NCBI RefSeq assembly: GCF_026627925.1
Contig: NZ_JAPNLE010000007.1
Coordinates: 434,001 to 498,000, forward strand
Reading direction: 5' to 3'
Origin: Cupriavidus sp. D39
GTDB lineage: Bacteria > Pseudomonadota > Gammaproteobacteria > Burkholderiales > Burkholderiaceae
Length of the DNA: 64,000 bases
Positions 19,192 to 28,215 of the stretch are shown here, in pieces. The notes beneath the pieces are model-generated. The model did no database searches, was not told the origin of the DNA, and saw only the letters and a list, made by a program, of their open reading frames with translations. Both the position numbers and the translations under genes were made by a program. How positions within the stretch are numbered: position 1 is the stretch's first letter; every line of letters starts with the position of its first letter.

Positions 19192-19780
19192 CAGCTCGGT
19201 CGAATCAGCGATGCACAGCACCACCGGAAACTGCGCGGCCCTCGCTGCAGTGCGCTCCCAATGGGGCTGCATCACGTCCCGCCAGTCGATCTGCTCATTG
19301 CCGAGAAACCGATACGCCCCAATGGTTTGCGACCAGTCATCGCATGCGCCAGGGATGCTCGCCGTAGGCATGGCCGCAAACCGCTTGAGCAACTCCTTGG
19401 CGCGCCGATCCCGCCGCGGATCACCAAGATCCAGACTCTCAAATTCCTCGTCCACCCATGCCCCCGACTCGTTGCCCATTGCAGCCTGAAAATGCAAGAG
19501 TAAACGCGAGTCTGGCGAAGTTAACAACCCCTTACGTCGAAATTTCCGCGGCCTCAGGCTCCATGCCCCGCTGCGGGGACGGTCCTACTTCTGTATAAGG
19601 AGATGCCCTTGAGGATGTGCAGCGGGCAACTAGATGGCTGCGCTCCGATGAACACTTGTTGCGAAATCTTGAATCCAATCTAGGAAGAAAGGCGGAAGAG
19701 GTGTTCGAGATACTTGACGACGAATTTCCTGATTTCGATTCATCTGGCCATCCAGGTTAGCCAGAGGGGAGGCCGGCTAT

Positions 19781-19939
19781 ATGATTATCAAAGCCCCAGC
19801 ACACCTGCTCGACGGTGTCCAAGCCAATTGCTATCTCGGGGTGATATTGGGCCCCGTCTCTGAAGGAAGGGAGCAAGGTCCGCGCAACCTTCGACAAGGT
19901 CAATGGCGTGGAAACGGTGGCGATTATCGAGCCGGAATA
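19781..19939 (+). pseudogene. small frameshifted protein gene
   Basis: ATG 19781 follows GAGGGGAGG and begins MIIKAPAHLLDGVQANCYLG, VILGPVSEG. After a short shift the next frame gives SKVRATFDKVNGVETVAIIE and a stop at 19937-19939. The two halves read as one small protein of about 52 residues with a ferredoxin-like feel, but I do not recognise it. A similar leader, GGAGGCCGGCTA followed by ATGATTATCA, occurs near 37500. Confidence 0.35.
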
Positions 19940-19945
19940 AGCGCC

Positions 19946-21018
19946 TTACGGATTAGGCAATGCGGCCTGCGGCCCGGCCGACACCACCTCGTGCACGAAA
20001 CGCAGCTTATCGACCACGACAGGACTCAGCGCGAACAGGGAGACATCCGGCACGCCCAGGCTCCGGTTCAGGCTGTTGAGCACGTAGGTGAGCGGAAACC
20101 ACCGGTCCATCAGGCTTTGGAAGCTGGCATCCCCGAGGGGCGTCTGGTCCGTCAGGGTGGGCTCTCCTGCCGTGCCTGGCTTGAGCGCAAGGCCGCATGC
20201 CGCGGCTGTGTCCACGGTATCGACGATGTGGAGATAGTGTGCCCAGGTTTCGGCCCAGTCCTCCCACGGGTGCGTGGCCGCGTAGGCGCTGACGTAGTTT
20301 TGCTCCCAGCCCTCCTGCGCGCCCTTGTCGTAGTGCGCCTTCAACGCTTCGCCATAGTCCGCGCGCTCATCGCCAAAGCGCTCGCGAAACGGTGCCTGCC
20401 AGCGGGTGCCGGCGATCAGGCGATCGAAATAGTAGTGGCCGATCTCATGCCGGAAATGGCCCAGCAAGGTGCGGTACGGCTCGCCCATCAGCGAACGCGT
20501 CTTTTCCCGATGGGCGTCGTCGGCCTCGGCAATGTTCATGGTGATGAGGCCGTTGTCGTGCCCGGTCATCACGCGCTCCTCGCCAACGTCTTCCAGGAAG
20601 TCGAATTGCAGCCCGAATTCCGGAGCGGCCTCGCGGGACACGTGCGGCAGGCCCAGGGCGGTTAAGGTATAGAGGACGCGGCGCTTGGCGACCTCAAGCC
20701 GGGCCCAGTAGAGCCGGTTGTTCGGCGTATCCAGGCATGGCGTGGTGCGCGTTAGCTTGCATGACTCGCAAAGCACGTCTTCCGAAGTGGCCGGGATCAT
20801 GCCGTTGCACACACCTGCCACAGCGTAGTTCTGGCATTGCTTGTAAAGCTTGTCTTGCGCGCCGGCATTTAAGCTGCGCCACAGGTTGCCTTCCGCGGGT
20901 TCGAACGCGCAGATCTGCGAGATGTCGTAGACGTAGCCAAGCAGTGCCTGGCAGCGCTCACAAGTGACGTTCTCAAAAAAACCAGGTTGGAGCAACTGCC
21001 GCAGTGAAAGGTTTTCAT
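19946..21018 (-). CDS. zinc-binding metallopeptidase (Peptidase_Mx-type), frameshift near start
   Basis: The product has an N-terminal zinc ribbon (MKTFHCGSCSNLVF and then CERCQALLGY), a helical middle, and the HExxH motif in GHFRHEIGHYYFDRL, followed by a downstream Glu-rich helix (HPWEDWAETWAHYLHIVDT) that would supply the third ligand. This matches the putative zinc-binding metallopeptidase family of about 350 residues. The start MKTFHCG at 21018 and the body are in different frames, joined at an A7 run (20975-20981, plus strand); one more base would join them. Cytoplasmic; substrate unknown. A 58-residue gene lies just upstream in the same direction. Confidence 0.85.
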
Positions 21019-21075
21019 GGATTTTTTCACCTGGCGAAGAATATTTACACGCCCCATCCGCTGCAAGAGCCGCCG

Positions 21076-21252
21076 CTAGCGCTCCAGCACCTGCTCGCGG
21101 GAGGTGTTCGCCAGATCCGCGGGCTGCTCGCTTTGCGGGTCGTGCTCGCCCGGCTGCGTGGTTTTGCGGCCTTCTCCCGGCTGCTCGATATGGCCGCGGG
21201 TGCAGGGCTTGGCCCGTCGCTTCGAATCGGGCCTGCCATTCTCGTTTGTCAT
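21076..21252 (-). CDS. small hydrophilic protein
   Basis: The 58-residue frame starts at ATG 21252 behind AGGAG with eight bases spacing and reads MTNENGRPDSKRRAKPCTRG, then HIEQPGEGRKTTQPGEHDPQ, ending REQVLER. It is rich in Glu, Gln, Pro and Arg and probably disordered. It is 57 bases upstream of the metallopeptidase start on the same strand, so the two may be co-transcribed. No family recognised. Confidence 0.6.
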   Translation of the reverse strand: MTNENGRPDSKRRAKPCTRGHIEQPGEGRKTTQPGEHDPQSEQPADLANTSREQVLER

Positions 21253-21931
21253 CGTCGAGCTCCTGTGTGGTGACGGTTACTGAACCGTTTGAGCCATGCT
21301 CCAACCCGCAAAATATGTGCCTGGCGCAGGGCACTTGCAAACCGGCACCGATGAATGGTTGGCGTACCCGGTCAGCTCGTGACATTGGCCATCACGGGTG
21401 TCTCTACCTGACCCTTCGGGTGCATCTCGCAGGGCGTAGCCGGAGGGCTCTCGCTGCAATGGTAGGCCGACACTGAGGAGGTGACGGCTCTCGACGGAGC
21501 CCCTTCGACTCCCGGGAGCAAGACAGGCGCCGCGTCGGGACACTCATCACCGCAGAATCCTTCCAATCTCTGACTCTTGATAGGAGCGTGCTGTTTCGGT
21601 GGACAATCTCGAAACAGCACGGCCAGGCCGGCTTTCCGGCAGGGAGGGCCGCGCCATGATCCGGACTGGCTACGGCGAGCGGTCAATGCCAGGCAGAACT
21701 TTTCGTCGCGATAGCGGTTGATTGAACCAGGTGCCGGCGGCGAACTCAACGATGGCTAAGCAACCCGACGCCTTCAGGTTTGGACTAACCTGGTCGTCGA
21801 GTGCATGTGGCAGCGCATCAGAACGGCGCGTGAGCCGAGCAACCCGACCGGTCTGTGTGCGCTGCCGTCACCCGAGCCTCCGGCGGCGTGTCGGTCGGCG
21901 GCGACGCTCGGCACGCCCGCTCACGTCCGCA
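21253..21931. other. stretch without a supported gene
   Basis: About 680 bases between the small reverse-strand gene and the ParA fragment. The frames here are short and unlike known families. The part nearest 21932 may be lost 5' sequence of parA. Confidence 0.3.
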
Positions 21932-22070
21932 ACCATTGCGCTGCTCAACCAGAAAGGCGGCGTCGGCAAGACCACGCTTGCGACGCACATCGCCGGCGAG
22001 CTGGCGCTACGCGGCCAGCACGTCGTCCTGCTCGATGCCGACCCGCAAGGCTCGGCCTTGGACTGGATTG
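21932..22070 (+). pseudogene. parA: ParA-type partition ATPase, N-terminal fragment
   Basis: The frame reads TIALLNQKGGVGKTTLATHI, AGELALRGQHVVLLDADPQG, SALDW. KGGVGKTT is the deviant Walker A motif and LDADPQGS the A' motif of ParA/Soj proteins. The sequence then joins a reverse-strand RepA fragment inside about ten bases, so the rest of ParA is missing. No proper start is seen. It indicates a captured and rearranged plasmid backbone. Confidence 0.75.
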
Positions 22071-22478
22071 CAGCCGGTCGAGCGCGGCCTTGAGGCGCTG
22101 GTAGTCGCGCGAGATACCCCGCGCCCGATGAAGCGCAAAATCTCGTAGGGCGTGACGTGCATCAGGCGCGACGGGCGGATTCCCGCGTCGCGCGCTTCGC
22201 GCTTCCACGATCTGGCTGGCCGCCCAGATCAGGATGTCCGCATCCCAGATCGTGGTGATGCCGTGCTCCTGCGTTCCTTCGACACGGATGGTGACGGTCC
22301 CGCTGCGGAAGTCGATCGGCGCGGTACGCCGCGACTTCGCCAGCGAGAAGAACGGATACGCCATCAAGTCCTGGGCATCGCGCGGCGCCATGTCGCGCGG
22401 CAGCGCACGGAACACGGCGAGGGCGCGCCGCGTTCGGTCCGCGCCCAATATGCAACGGGTGTCAAGATGGTGCGGCAT
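22068..22478 (-). pseudogene. repA: RepA-type plasmid replication initiator fragment
   Basis: From ATG 22478 the product reads MPHHLDTRC and then RDAQDLMAYPFFSLAKSRRT, FRSGTVTIRVEGTQEHGITT, IWDADILIWAASQIVEAR, the RepA (replication initiator protein A) core. A seven-base duplication then moves the frame, where PSRLMHVTPYEILRFIG is found, and a second shift returns to GISRDYQRLKAALDRLQS. The C-terminal DNA-binding part is missing at the join with ParA. It cannot start replication. Confidence 0.75.
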
Positions 22479-22904
22479 GAGCCGCCATCTTATTGACTTT
22501 ACCTTGCGAGCGGGGGTGCCTAGCAGGCCCGCCCGACTCGCAGCTTTAGCGGTCTCGGCGTGCCCAGGCCATGCATGGCGCGACCTGTAGGCGCCACAGA
22601 CGGGAACGTGGTGCGCTGCCAATGAAGTTGTCCAATTGTCCGCCATCGTACCGACTGCGCTGCGGGCAAAATGTCAGGCTTACTGGGCAGATTGACTCAG
22701 AGTCGTGCAGATGCCCGGGAACGACCGAATCTTACGGAGATGTCTCGCGAAGGACACGATGACTCAGGAAGGATATTGATTATCGTCGAATCGTCGCTTG
22801 GAAATCACATTGTGGGTCGGTGCTGCCGGACACTCCATGTTGAAATGAGCGCCCGACGCGCGTCCATATGCTCGGTAATTCACTCATTCTCAAGGAGCAA
22901 TGTC
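22479..22904. other. intergenic region upstream of csbD
   Basis: About 425 bases with no gene. The csbD ribosome binding site (AAGGAG) is at its right end. Promoters for csbD should lie here; none is clear. Confidence 0.3.
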
Positions 22905-23081
22905 ATGAATAAGGATCAAGTGAAAGGCCGCATTGAGGAAGCAAAAGGGAAAGCGAAGGAAGTTGTCGGCAAGGCCACGGGAAATGAAAAAACCGAGGTG
23001 AAGGGCATGGCCGAGCAAATTGTCGGCAAGACACGAGCCTCATACGGCGATGCGAAAGAGACGCTTAAGAAGCAGTCATAG
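22905..23081 (+). CDS. csbD: CsbD-family stress protein
   Basis: The 58-residue product MNKDQVKGRIEEAKGKAKEV, VGKATGNEKTEVKGMAEQIV, GKTRASYGDAKETLKKQS is a typical CsbD protein: short, very hydrophilic, with GK/KG repeats and a helical bundle expected. CsbD proteins are induced by general stress, but their molecular role is unknown. ATG 22905 follows AAGGAG. It is the only intact plus-strand copy; a second copy (40384-40557) is frameshifted and a third (49939-50157) is intact. A broken DUF3309 gene follows 230 bases downstream on the other strand. Confidence 0.92.
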   Translation: MNKDQVKGRIEEAKGKAKEVVGKATGNEKTEVKGMAEQIVGKTRASYGDAKETLKKQS

Positions 23082-23414
23082 GGTACTCGCGCGTGCAGCA
23101 ACGTTCTAAGCACTGCTGCGTAATGCGAACTAATTGTTCCCATAACGCCATTCTGAATGTGCACACCTGAATATAGGACCGGTTCGCCAACGGACCGGTC
23201 CTCGCGTTTGCGAGGAAAAATCCGCTTGAGTGCTGCCAGCGCTGTCGCCGGGAGAGCAATCGCAGCTGGCACATGCGACAGATGCTGGCCCTTTTGCGAA
23301 GTAATGCGCTAAATCCTGCCCATCAGCCACAGAGCACAGGAGCACCAACACCACCCCCAAACCACCACTCGGACCATAGACCCAGCCCCGGCTATGCGGC
23401 CAGGCTGGAATCGT

Positions 23415-25067
23415 TGACAATCCCCCCGTGCCAATATGACGTGCGTCACCTATCCCTGATAGATTAGTGAGCAACGAGGTAGGTATGACCGTCAACAACT
23501 CATCCAAGGCAACGATGGCCGCCGTCAAGAATGTGTCCGATCCGGGCGCAACGCAAGGAGCCCGTAGGGCGACTGAAGAGGCGCCCGGATCGGCGACGCT
23601 GGCGTCAGCGTCCGGCACCGATTCAGAGGTCGTTGCTCGCGCTCGGCGCAGGCAATTTTCCAACGCCGACAAGCGCCGCATACTGGAGGCGGCTGACCGC
23701 TGCACCAAGCCCGGAGAGATCGGCGCGCTGATGCGCCATGAAGGCGTGTACTCGTCATCCTTGAGCACGTGGCGGCGCCAGCGCGAGGCTGCCGAACTGG
23801 CTGCCCTTGCCCCACAAAAGCGCGGACCCAAATTCGACGAGACTCGGGCCGAGGCGCGGCACATCGCGCAGCTCACGCGCGAGCGCGATAATCTCAGGAG
23901 GCGACTCGACAAGGCGCTGCTGGTGATCGACGTCCAAAAAACTTGCAGCCTTGCTGGGCAATCCGATCGACGACGACACCGACAAGCCGTAATGGCGGCT
24001 GTGCAAGAGCTCACTCCGGCCCTGGGCGCGAGCGCGGCCTGCCATGCCCTGGGCGTGCCGCGCGGCACGCCTGCCCGGCAGCGGGCCCACCTGCGTCGCA
24101 TGGCCTTCATCGGTCCACTGCCACGGTCCACTGCCCGGCCCCGGCCACCGTTGGCTCTGGATGCCCTGGAAAACCAGGTGCTGCTGGACACCCTTAACAG
24201 CGAGCGCTTCGCCGACACCGCGCCGGCGGCGCTACACGCCACGTTGCTCGACGAGGGCCGCTACCTGGGCTCGGTGCGCACCATGTACCGGTTGCTGGCG
24301 GCCAATGGCGGCTCGCGCGAGCGACGCAACCAGCTTGTCCATCCGGCCTACACCAGGCCCGAGTTGCTGGCGCGCGCGCCTAACCAAGTGTGGTCGTGGG
24401 ACATCACCAAACTCAAGGGGCCAGCCAGGTGGACGTGCTTCCACCTCTACGTCATCCTGGACATCTTCAGCCGCCATGTCGTGGGCTGGTTGATCGCCGG
24501 GCGCGAGAGCGCGGAACTCGCTGAACAGCTCATCGCCGACAGCGTGGCACGCCACGATATCGCCCCCGGCGTGCTCACGCTTCATGCCGATCGCGGTGCC
24601 AGCATGCGCTCCAAACCGGTGGCCGCGTTGCTGGTCGACCTGGACATCACTAAAAGCCACAGCCGGCCTCACGTATCTGACGATAATCCCTTCTCGGAGT
24701 CGCAGTTCAAGACGATGAAGTACCGTCCGGACTTCCCCGCGCGCTTCGGCTGCATTGAGGATGCGCGCGCCCACTGCCAGGCATTCTTCGCCTGGTACAA
24801 CACCGTGCATCGGCACTCGGGCATCGGATTCATGACGCCGCACAGCGTTCATTATGGGCTCGCCCAGGAGTTGCACCTCACCCGTCAGGCAGCACTCGAC
24901 ACAGCATTCCGGGCGTCCCCAAACAGATTTAAAGGGCGTCGCCCTGAACCACCGCGGCTGCCCACAGCAGTCTGGATCAACCCGCCGCCATCGGAGGCCA
25001 TTACCCCAAACACACCACAGTCCGGCACAGTAAATTCATGAAGCCAGGTGACGCAAAGTCATTGACA
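23415..25067. mobile_element. IS3-family insertion sequence, complete
   Basis: The 1653-base element starts TGACAATC and ends GATTGTCA-like (TGTCAATG read inward), giving TG...CA ends with further matches TGCGTCACCT in both. It is flanked by the 3-base duplication CGT (23412-23414 and 25068-25070). It carries a single long transposase frame and interrupts a DUF3309 gene. Confidence 0.85.
23485..25041 (+). CDS. IS3-family transposase, single-frame type
   Basis: The 518-residue product has an N-terminal helix-turn-helix of OrfA type (FSNADKRRILEAADRCTKPG, LSTWRRQREAAEL), a coiled linker (LTRERDNLRRRLDKALLV), and an rve integrase core: WSWDITKL, VLTLHADRGASM and NPFSESQFKTMKY hold the D, D and E residues. 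OrfA and OrfB are fused in one frame here, with no need for a frameshift. ATG 23485 follows GAGGTAGGT; GTG 23467 is possible. The C-terminal tail is Pro-rich. Confidence 0.93.
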   Translation: MTVNNSSKATMAAVKNVSDPGATQGARRATEEAPGSATLASASGTDSEVVARARRRQFSNADKRRILEAADRCTKPGEIGALMRHEGVYSSSLSTWRRQREAAELAALAPQKRGPKFDETRAEARHIAQLTRERDNLRRRLDKALLVIDVQKTCSLAGQSDRRRHRQAVMAAVQELTPALGASAACHALGVPRGTPARQRAHLRRMAFIGPLPRSTARPRPPLALDALENQVLLDTLNSERFADTAPAALHATLLDEGRYLGSVRTMYRLLAANGGSRERRNQLVHPAYTRPELLARAPNQVWSWDITKLKGPARWTCFHLYVILDIFSRHVVGWLIAGRESAELAEQLIADSVARHDIAPGVLTLHADRGASMRSKPVAALLVDLDITKSHSRPHVSDDNPFSESQFKTMKYRPDFPARFGCIEDARAHCQAFFAWYNTVHRHSGIGFMTPHSVHYGLAQELHLTRQAALDTAFRASPNRFKGRRPEPPRLPTAVWINPPPSEAITPNTPQSGTVNS

Positions 25068-25120
25068 CGTTCCGATCAGTAGCAGCGAAAGAACTACTAA
25101 CAATACCGTTCCAGGCGCCG

Positions 25121-25937
25121 CAGCTTCAACCGAACGCACCCGTCGAATGCCGTCGGAACAGGATCGGTTCGGCTACTTATAGCGTTTGAACGGCGTGGCG
25201 GCCACGTGAGCGCCTCCTTACTTAGATCGCCCGTTCGTCGAAGGCCGGCGTCTCATCTTCTAACGGTATCCCGTCCAACGAGTGGTGGCTAGGCCCGTGT
25301 CCAGCTGCACGGTCGATATAGCAGTAATAGCTCTTTCGTTATGTGCACAGGCGCACATGCTGACCTGCCGCAGAATGCTAGGCTCCCTACTCAGGCTTGG
25401 CACCGCACCCAGGCTGGCGATCCCGCCGCCGCTCGCACCGCATCGCCCTGGCGCTAGCACTGAAGCTTGAAACCCATCCCCACGAACACTTATTTAAAAG
25501 CGATACATTAAGAAGAGGCGTCACGGAGTCGTCTGGCCCGAGGAGCCCCGGCTACGTTCTCGAGACTAGGCTCCATCGTGCCGGAGCGGTTCGAATTCAT
25601 AACTGGACCTTCTGGGACGGCCAATCGCCGGTTGGGTTCGCGTTTGTCACCAGCGACGTGGCAGATGCTCTGCCCGCGGCGGGCAAGGCAGCTAGCATTC
25701 ACTTTTCCAGACCTGGACTGCGCCAACATCTCGTTTCGCGTCGCCCTCTTTGTCGTCCCGGCGCGCTTGACTCTCATGGAAAACCCCAGCAAGCGCGCGC
25801 CTTGGCTTTAGTCGCAAGATTCAGCTATGCTTGCGACGCAGAGCGCACGCGGTCGTTGCCCGCGAAATCCCCTCCACGTTCTGCACAATTGACTTCTGTT
25901 CACCGTGTAGGTTTTTCTGCGTAGATGCGAGGACGAG
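25121..25937. other. intergenic region upstream of the cold-shock gene
   Basis: About 800 bases without a supported gene. The last 80-100 bases probably form the long 5' leader that cold-shock genes usually have. Short frames are shadows. Confidence 0.35.
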
Positions 25938-26141
25938 ATGACGACTGGAATCGTGAAGTGGTTCAACAACGAAAAGGGTTTTGGCTTCATCACGCCGGAT
26001 GGTGGCGGTAAGGACTTGTTCGCGCATCACTCGGAAATCCTAGGCACTGGATTCAAGTCCCTGGACGAAGGCGCCAGAGTCGAGTTCGAGGTAACGCAAG
26101 GCCAAAAGGGTCCACAGGCTTCCCAGATTCGCAAGCTCTAA
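25938..26141 (+). CDS. cold-shock protein, CspA family
   Basis: The 67-residue product [36 protein letters not shown] is a single cold-shock domain with RNP1 (KGFGFITP) and RNP2 (DLFAHHS) intact. These proteins bind single-stranded RNA and DNA and act as RNA chaperones in cold or other stress. ATG 25938 follows GAGGACGAG. A strong hairpin follows the stop codon. The gene stands alone. FAHHS instead of the more common FVHHS is a small variation. Confidence 0.97.
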   Translation: MTTGIVKWFNNEKGFGFITPDGGGKDLFAHHSEILGTGFKSLDEGARVEFEVTQGQKGPQASQIRKL

Positions 26142-26157
26142 CGCACGCCGCACCTCT

Positions 26158-26210
26158 GCAGCAAACAAAAAAGGCCTTCGCATTGGCGTAGGGATTTTTC
26201 GTTTGCTGCG
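26158..26210 (+). terminator. long inverted repeat after csp, probable terminator
   Basis: The arms GCAGCAAAC and GTTTGCTGC (9 of 9 bases) enclose an A-run on the left and TTTTT on the right arm. It begins 16 bases after the csp stop codon and can serve as a transcription terminator in either direction. Confidence 0.6.
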
Positions 26211-26420
26211 CCCTCGGCCACTGTGGCCTGGCTCCAGCGTCAGGCTTGGGGGCCTGGCATTCAGAGGTAATGTCGTCACTGCCTTCGAAGCTGGCGCGGA
26301 TTTGCACGCGGTGCATGGCGACGTTGATGTCGACGTAGTGTCTAGTGTTTCCTAGCTAGCCCTCGGCACGGACGTGCGCGGAATATTGACTCATCCCGGT
26401 ACGTCGCGCGCAAAGCTAGC

Positions 26421-26867
26421 CTATGCCCTCCACCCGCCAAATCTTCGCAGGAATGCCTTGGATAGACTTACTTCCTCAGGCATGGATTCGAGCTCGGCGA
26501 GCGAGAATTCGCAGTGATTAGCAAGGCCGAGCCGGCCAGCGGTGATGAGAACCGCCTTAGTACAGCCATCTGCGCGAGCGCGCGTCAGTACGCTGCCGAC
26601 AAGCTGAGTCGCGATTGGGTGGCCGCGATACTCTTGAAGCACACCGACGGACCGCACGACAACCGTCTCTCCATATTGCTCAGCACAAGCACAACCCACT
26701 ACCCGCTCACCTAATACAGCGATATGAAAGAAGCGCAATGTCTGGTCGAAGACGTCGTTAGGCAATCCACAACACTCGAGAACATCCACGATGGCAGGCC
26801 AATCAGCTTCTTCTGCCGCCCGAATCTGCATGCCTCTCATCATTTCCGGCATCTCCTCGTCTGACAT
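26421..26867 (-). CDS. GNAT-family acetyltransferase, ArsN2-like
   Basis: The 148-residue product has the GNAT layout: MQIRAAEEADWPAIVDVLEC, CGLPNDVFD, then FHIAVLGERVVGCACAEQYG, VVVRSVGVLQEYRGHPIATQ with the acetyl-CoA loop RGHPIA (usually RGxGxA/G). The QYGETVVVRSVGV and LITA...LGL blocks resemble ArsN2 proteins found in arsenic-resistance clusters. The second Gly of the pyrophosphate loop is replaced (HP for xG), so activity may be altered. No ars genes are nearby. An internal start at MRGMQIRAA is possible. Confidence 0.7.
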   Translation of the reverse strand: MSDEEMPEMMRGMQIRAAEEADWPAIVDVLECCGLPNDVFDQTLRFFHIAVLGERVVGCACAEQYGETVVVRSVGVLQEYRGHPIATQLVGSVLTRARADGCTKAVLITAGRLGLANHCEFSLAELESMPEEVSLSKAFLRRFGGWRA

Positions 26868-27224
26868 GCGAGCTGAAAGCGGAAAACACTTGAAATTTCT
26901 TTCGTACAGATTGCGTTTCTAGGTTAACACTTCCGCCAAGCGAATGGATTACGGGAAAACCCAGATACATCGGTGTAATGCCGTGCCATCGACGCCGAGA
27001 GACAGCTTTGGCGGCAACCTGGCAAACAGATGCCGGCGTTCCCTCTGGAATCAAAAACTTGTCGCGATTCCCCCCGAGCCAGGCCGGTGCACGCTCGCGA
27101 CCTGACCAGGTGGCGCCCGTTTCGGGGCAAGGTACTTCGGCGAATCTGGATCCGCCGCTATCTGTGGCTTACTCGTCGTGGTCCATTGGAGGCCAGTTCC
27201 GTCATCACCCTGGAGTCAATACCC
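26868..27224. other. intergenic stretch between divergent genes
   Basis: About 355 bases. Nothing recognised; it probably carries promoters for the acetyltransferase and the lipoprotein gene. Confidence 0.3.
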
Positions 27225-27962
27225 ATGCGCTGCTCCCCTCTTGTCAATCTTGTGTTGCTTCTTGTCGTCGCGGGCTGCGGTAAGCACATCCGGGGCAATG
27301 CTGCGCCGACGACCTCTGTTGAGTCTAATGTGCTGCCGTATCCCGGTGTTGATCTGAGTTTGGGCGAAAATCTGTTTCCGGATGAAAAGTCCCTATCTGT
27401 CCAGATTGCAGATGCCATTGAAGGATCCATCCGCGATAAATACCGAGCTGGTAACGCTCGGCGCGACGCACACACCGTCAGCAGCAAAATTTCCAACCCG
27501 CTGAATACCCGCTACTGGTCGATGGTTCCCTATCAACTCGGTACGGGTCCTGACCGGCGTGCTATCAAATTTTCTGCCAGGAATTGTTCGTCTGCAGCGG
27601 AACCAATGCCGAACAACCCCGGCCATAATTACTTACGCGACGCGTTACGTACTACGCTTGAACAGGACGATGCTTGTATGGAATTTCTGGTGCAACCCAG
27701 AACCTCTGACAGTATGAACGTCGAAGATTCTATGATCGAATGGAAAGAGGCACAGGCTCCTTTCTATAAGGTGGCAACTATCCTCATTCCCCGACAGCAT
27801 TTCGATACCGCAGCGCAGAACCAATTCTGTGAAAATCTAACTTTCAGCCCGTGGCACGCATTGCCGGAACACCGACCGCTGGGGGTCGTTAACCGCTTGC
27901 GCAAGGTGATTTACGACCGCATCAGTCGAGTGAGGCATGAAATTAATTCTACCGAAGCTTAG
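27225..27962 (+). CDS. catalase-like lipoprotein with missing core
   Basis: The 245-residue product starts at ATG 27225 and has a lipoprotein signal (NLVLLLVVAGCGK, lipobox VAGC). The N-terminal AGNARRDAHT and the C-terminal APFYKVATILIPRQHFDTAA, FCENLTFSPWHALPEHRPLG and VVNRLRKVIYDRISRVRHE blocks match a family of catalase-related proteins that are usually 350-400 residues. The middle, where the family has its haem-side histidine and asparagine blocks, is absent: the sequence goes from ARRDAHTVSS straight to ISNPLNTRYWSMVPYQLGTG. It may be a secondary deletion product, fixed in frame, with no catalase activity. Confidence 0.7.
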   Translation: MRCSPLVNLVLLLVVAGCGKHIRGNAAPTTSVESNVLPYPGVDLSLGENLFPDEKSLSVQIADAIEGSIRDKYRAGNARRDAHTVSSKISNPLNTRYWSMVPYQLGTGPDRRAIKFSARNCSSAAEPMPNNPGHNYLRDALRTTLEQDDACMEFLVQPRTSDSMNVEDSMIEWKEAQAPFYKVATILIPRQHFDTAAQNQFCENLTFSPWHALPEHRPLGVVNRLRKVIYDRISRVRHEINSTEA

Positions 27963-28084
27963 GATCTATTCGAGCTACTGGCCTCTGGTTTTCCCTATGA
28001 TGGTTCGCGAACCCAGCAGCGGCGCGGGCGATACGGTGTAACCCGTTGATGGAAAATGGATTTATGTGGGGCCCATGTCACGCC

Positions 28085-28215
28085 ACCCCGATTGTGCCAC
28101 CGATTCCCCGGCGTTGAGCACCCGTTGCCTAGGCCGGGATCTCGCCCTGCCCGTCCCACTTCTGTCCTTCGGCGTTGCGGTAGATACACGTCGGCTCGGG
28201 GCTCGCCGGCAGCGT
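28085..28215 (-). pseudogene. H-NS-like C-terminal fragment
   Basis: Reverse-strand reading gives PTCIYRNAEGQKWDGQGEIP and, one frame away, QRVLNAGESVAQSGW. These resemble the C-terminal DNA-binding segment of H-NS-type proteins (YRNxxGxxWxGxGxxP, then an LQRALNAGxSxxxF-type tail). The oligomerisation region is not recognisable and the frame is broken. Confidence 0.35.

Larger units (their letters stand above)
17666..19479 (-). pseudogene. IS4-family transposase, broken by nested insertion
   Basis: The N-terminal part (19479 down to 19192) reads MGNESGAWVDEEFESLDLGD and ends at ADSTEL; the C-terminal part (18712 down to 17666) resumes NFNGQEMEGLGPLSYEAQRG. Together they match the 443-residue transposase of copy B over its whole length. 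The YREK-type motif appears as YRARWEIEMFFHVLK. The break is the 479-base insertion between two copies of CAGCTC. The protein is inactive unless the insert is removed. Confidence 0.9.
17648..19605. mobile_element. IS4-family (IS50-like) element, copy A, interrupted
   Basis: The ends are CATTTCCTTATACAGAAGTC on the left and the complement of CATCTCCTTATACAGAAGT on the right, flanked by the 9-base duplication CCCTTGAGG (17639-17647 and 19606-19614). Nine bases is the IS50/Tn5 duplication length. Without the nested insertion at 18713-19191 the element would be about 1.47 kb, the same as copy B at 34826-36300. Its transposase is on the minus strand and is broken. Confidence 0.9.
17530..19760 (+). 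pseudogene. small conserved protein split by the IS50-type element
   Basis: The 5' part (17530-17647) reads MRNTKTDSRYASASEIREII, then GPFEGEVIARILEIEPTLE. After the element (19606 on) the frame continues DVQRATRWLRSDEHLLRNLE up to a stop at 19760. Removing 17648-19605 and one copy of the 9-base duplication CCCTTGAGG rebuilds one continuous frame of about 88 codons. The product is acidic and soluble, possibly a regulatory helical protein; no family recognised. The gene was intact before the insertion. Confidence 0.75.
23309..25110 (-). pseudogene. DUF3309 small membrane protein, split by IS3 element (copy b)
   Basis: The first helix (GTVLLVVLSLLLIG) is at about 25110 down to 25068, and the rest (STIPAWPHSRGWVYGPSGGL, then GVVLVLL) at 23414 down to 23309. 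Removing the IS3 element and one copy of CGT gives LIGTIPAWPHSRGW, the normal DUF3309 order. The C-terminal end is also frameshifted: the expected LMGRI end is read in another frame. No ATG is seen at the 5' end, so the gene was probably already decaying. Confidence 0.7.

Noticed and set aside
20469..20672. Plus-strand frames over the metallopeptidase
   Set aside because: Shadows of the reverse-strand gene.
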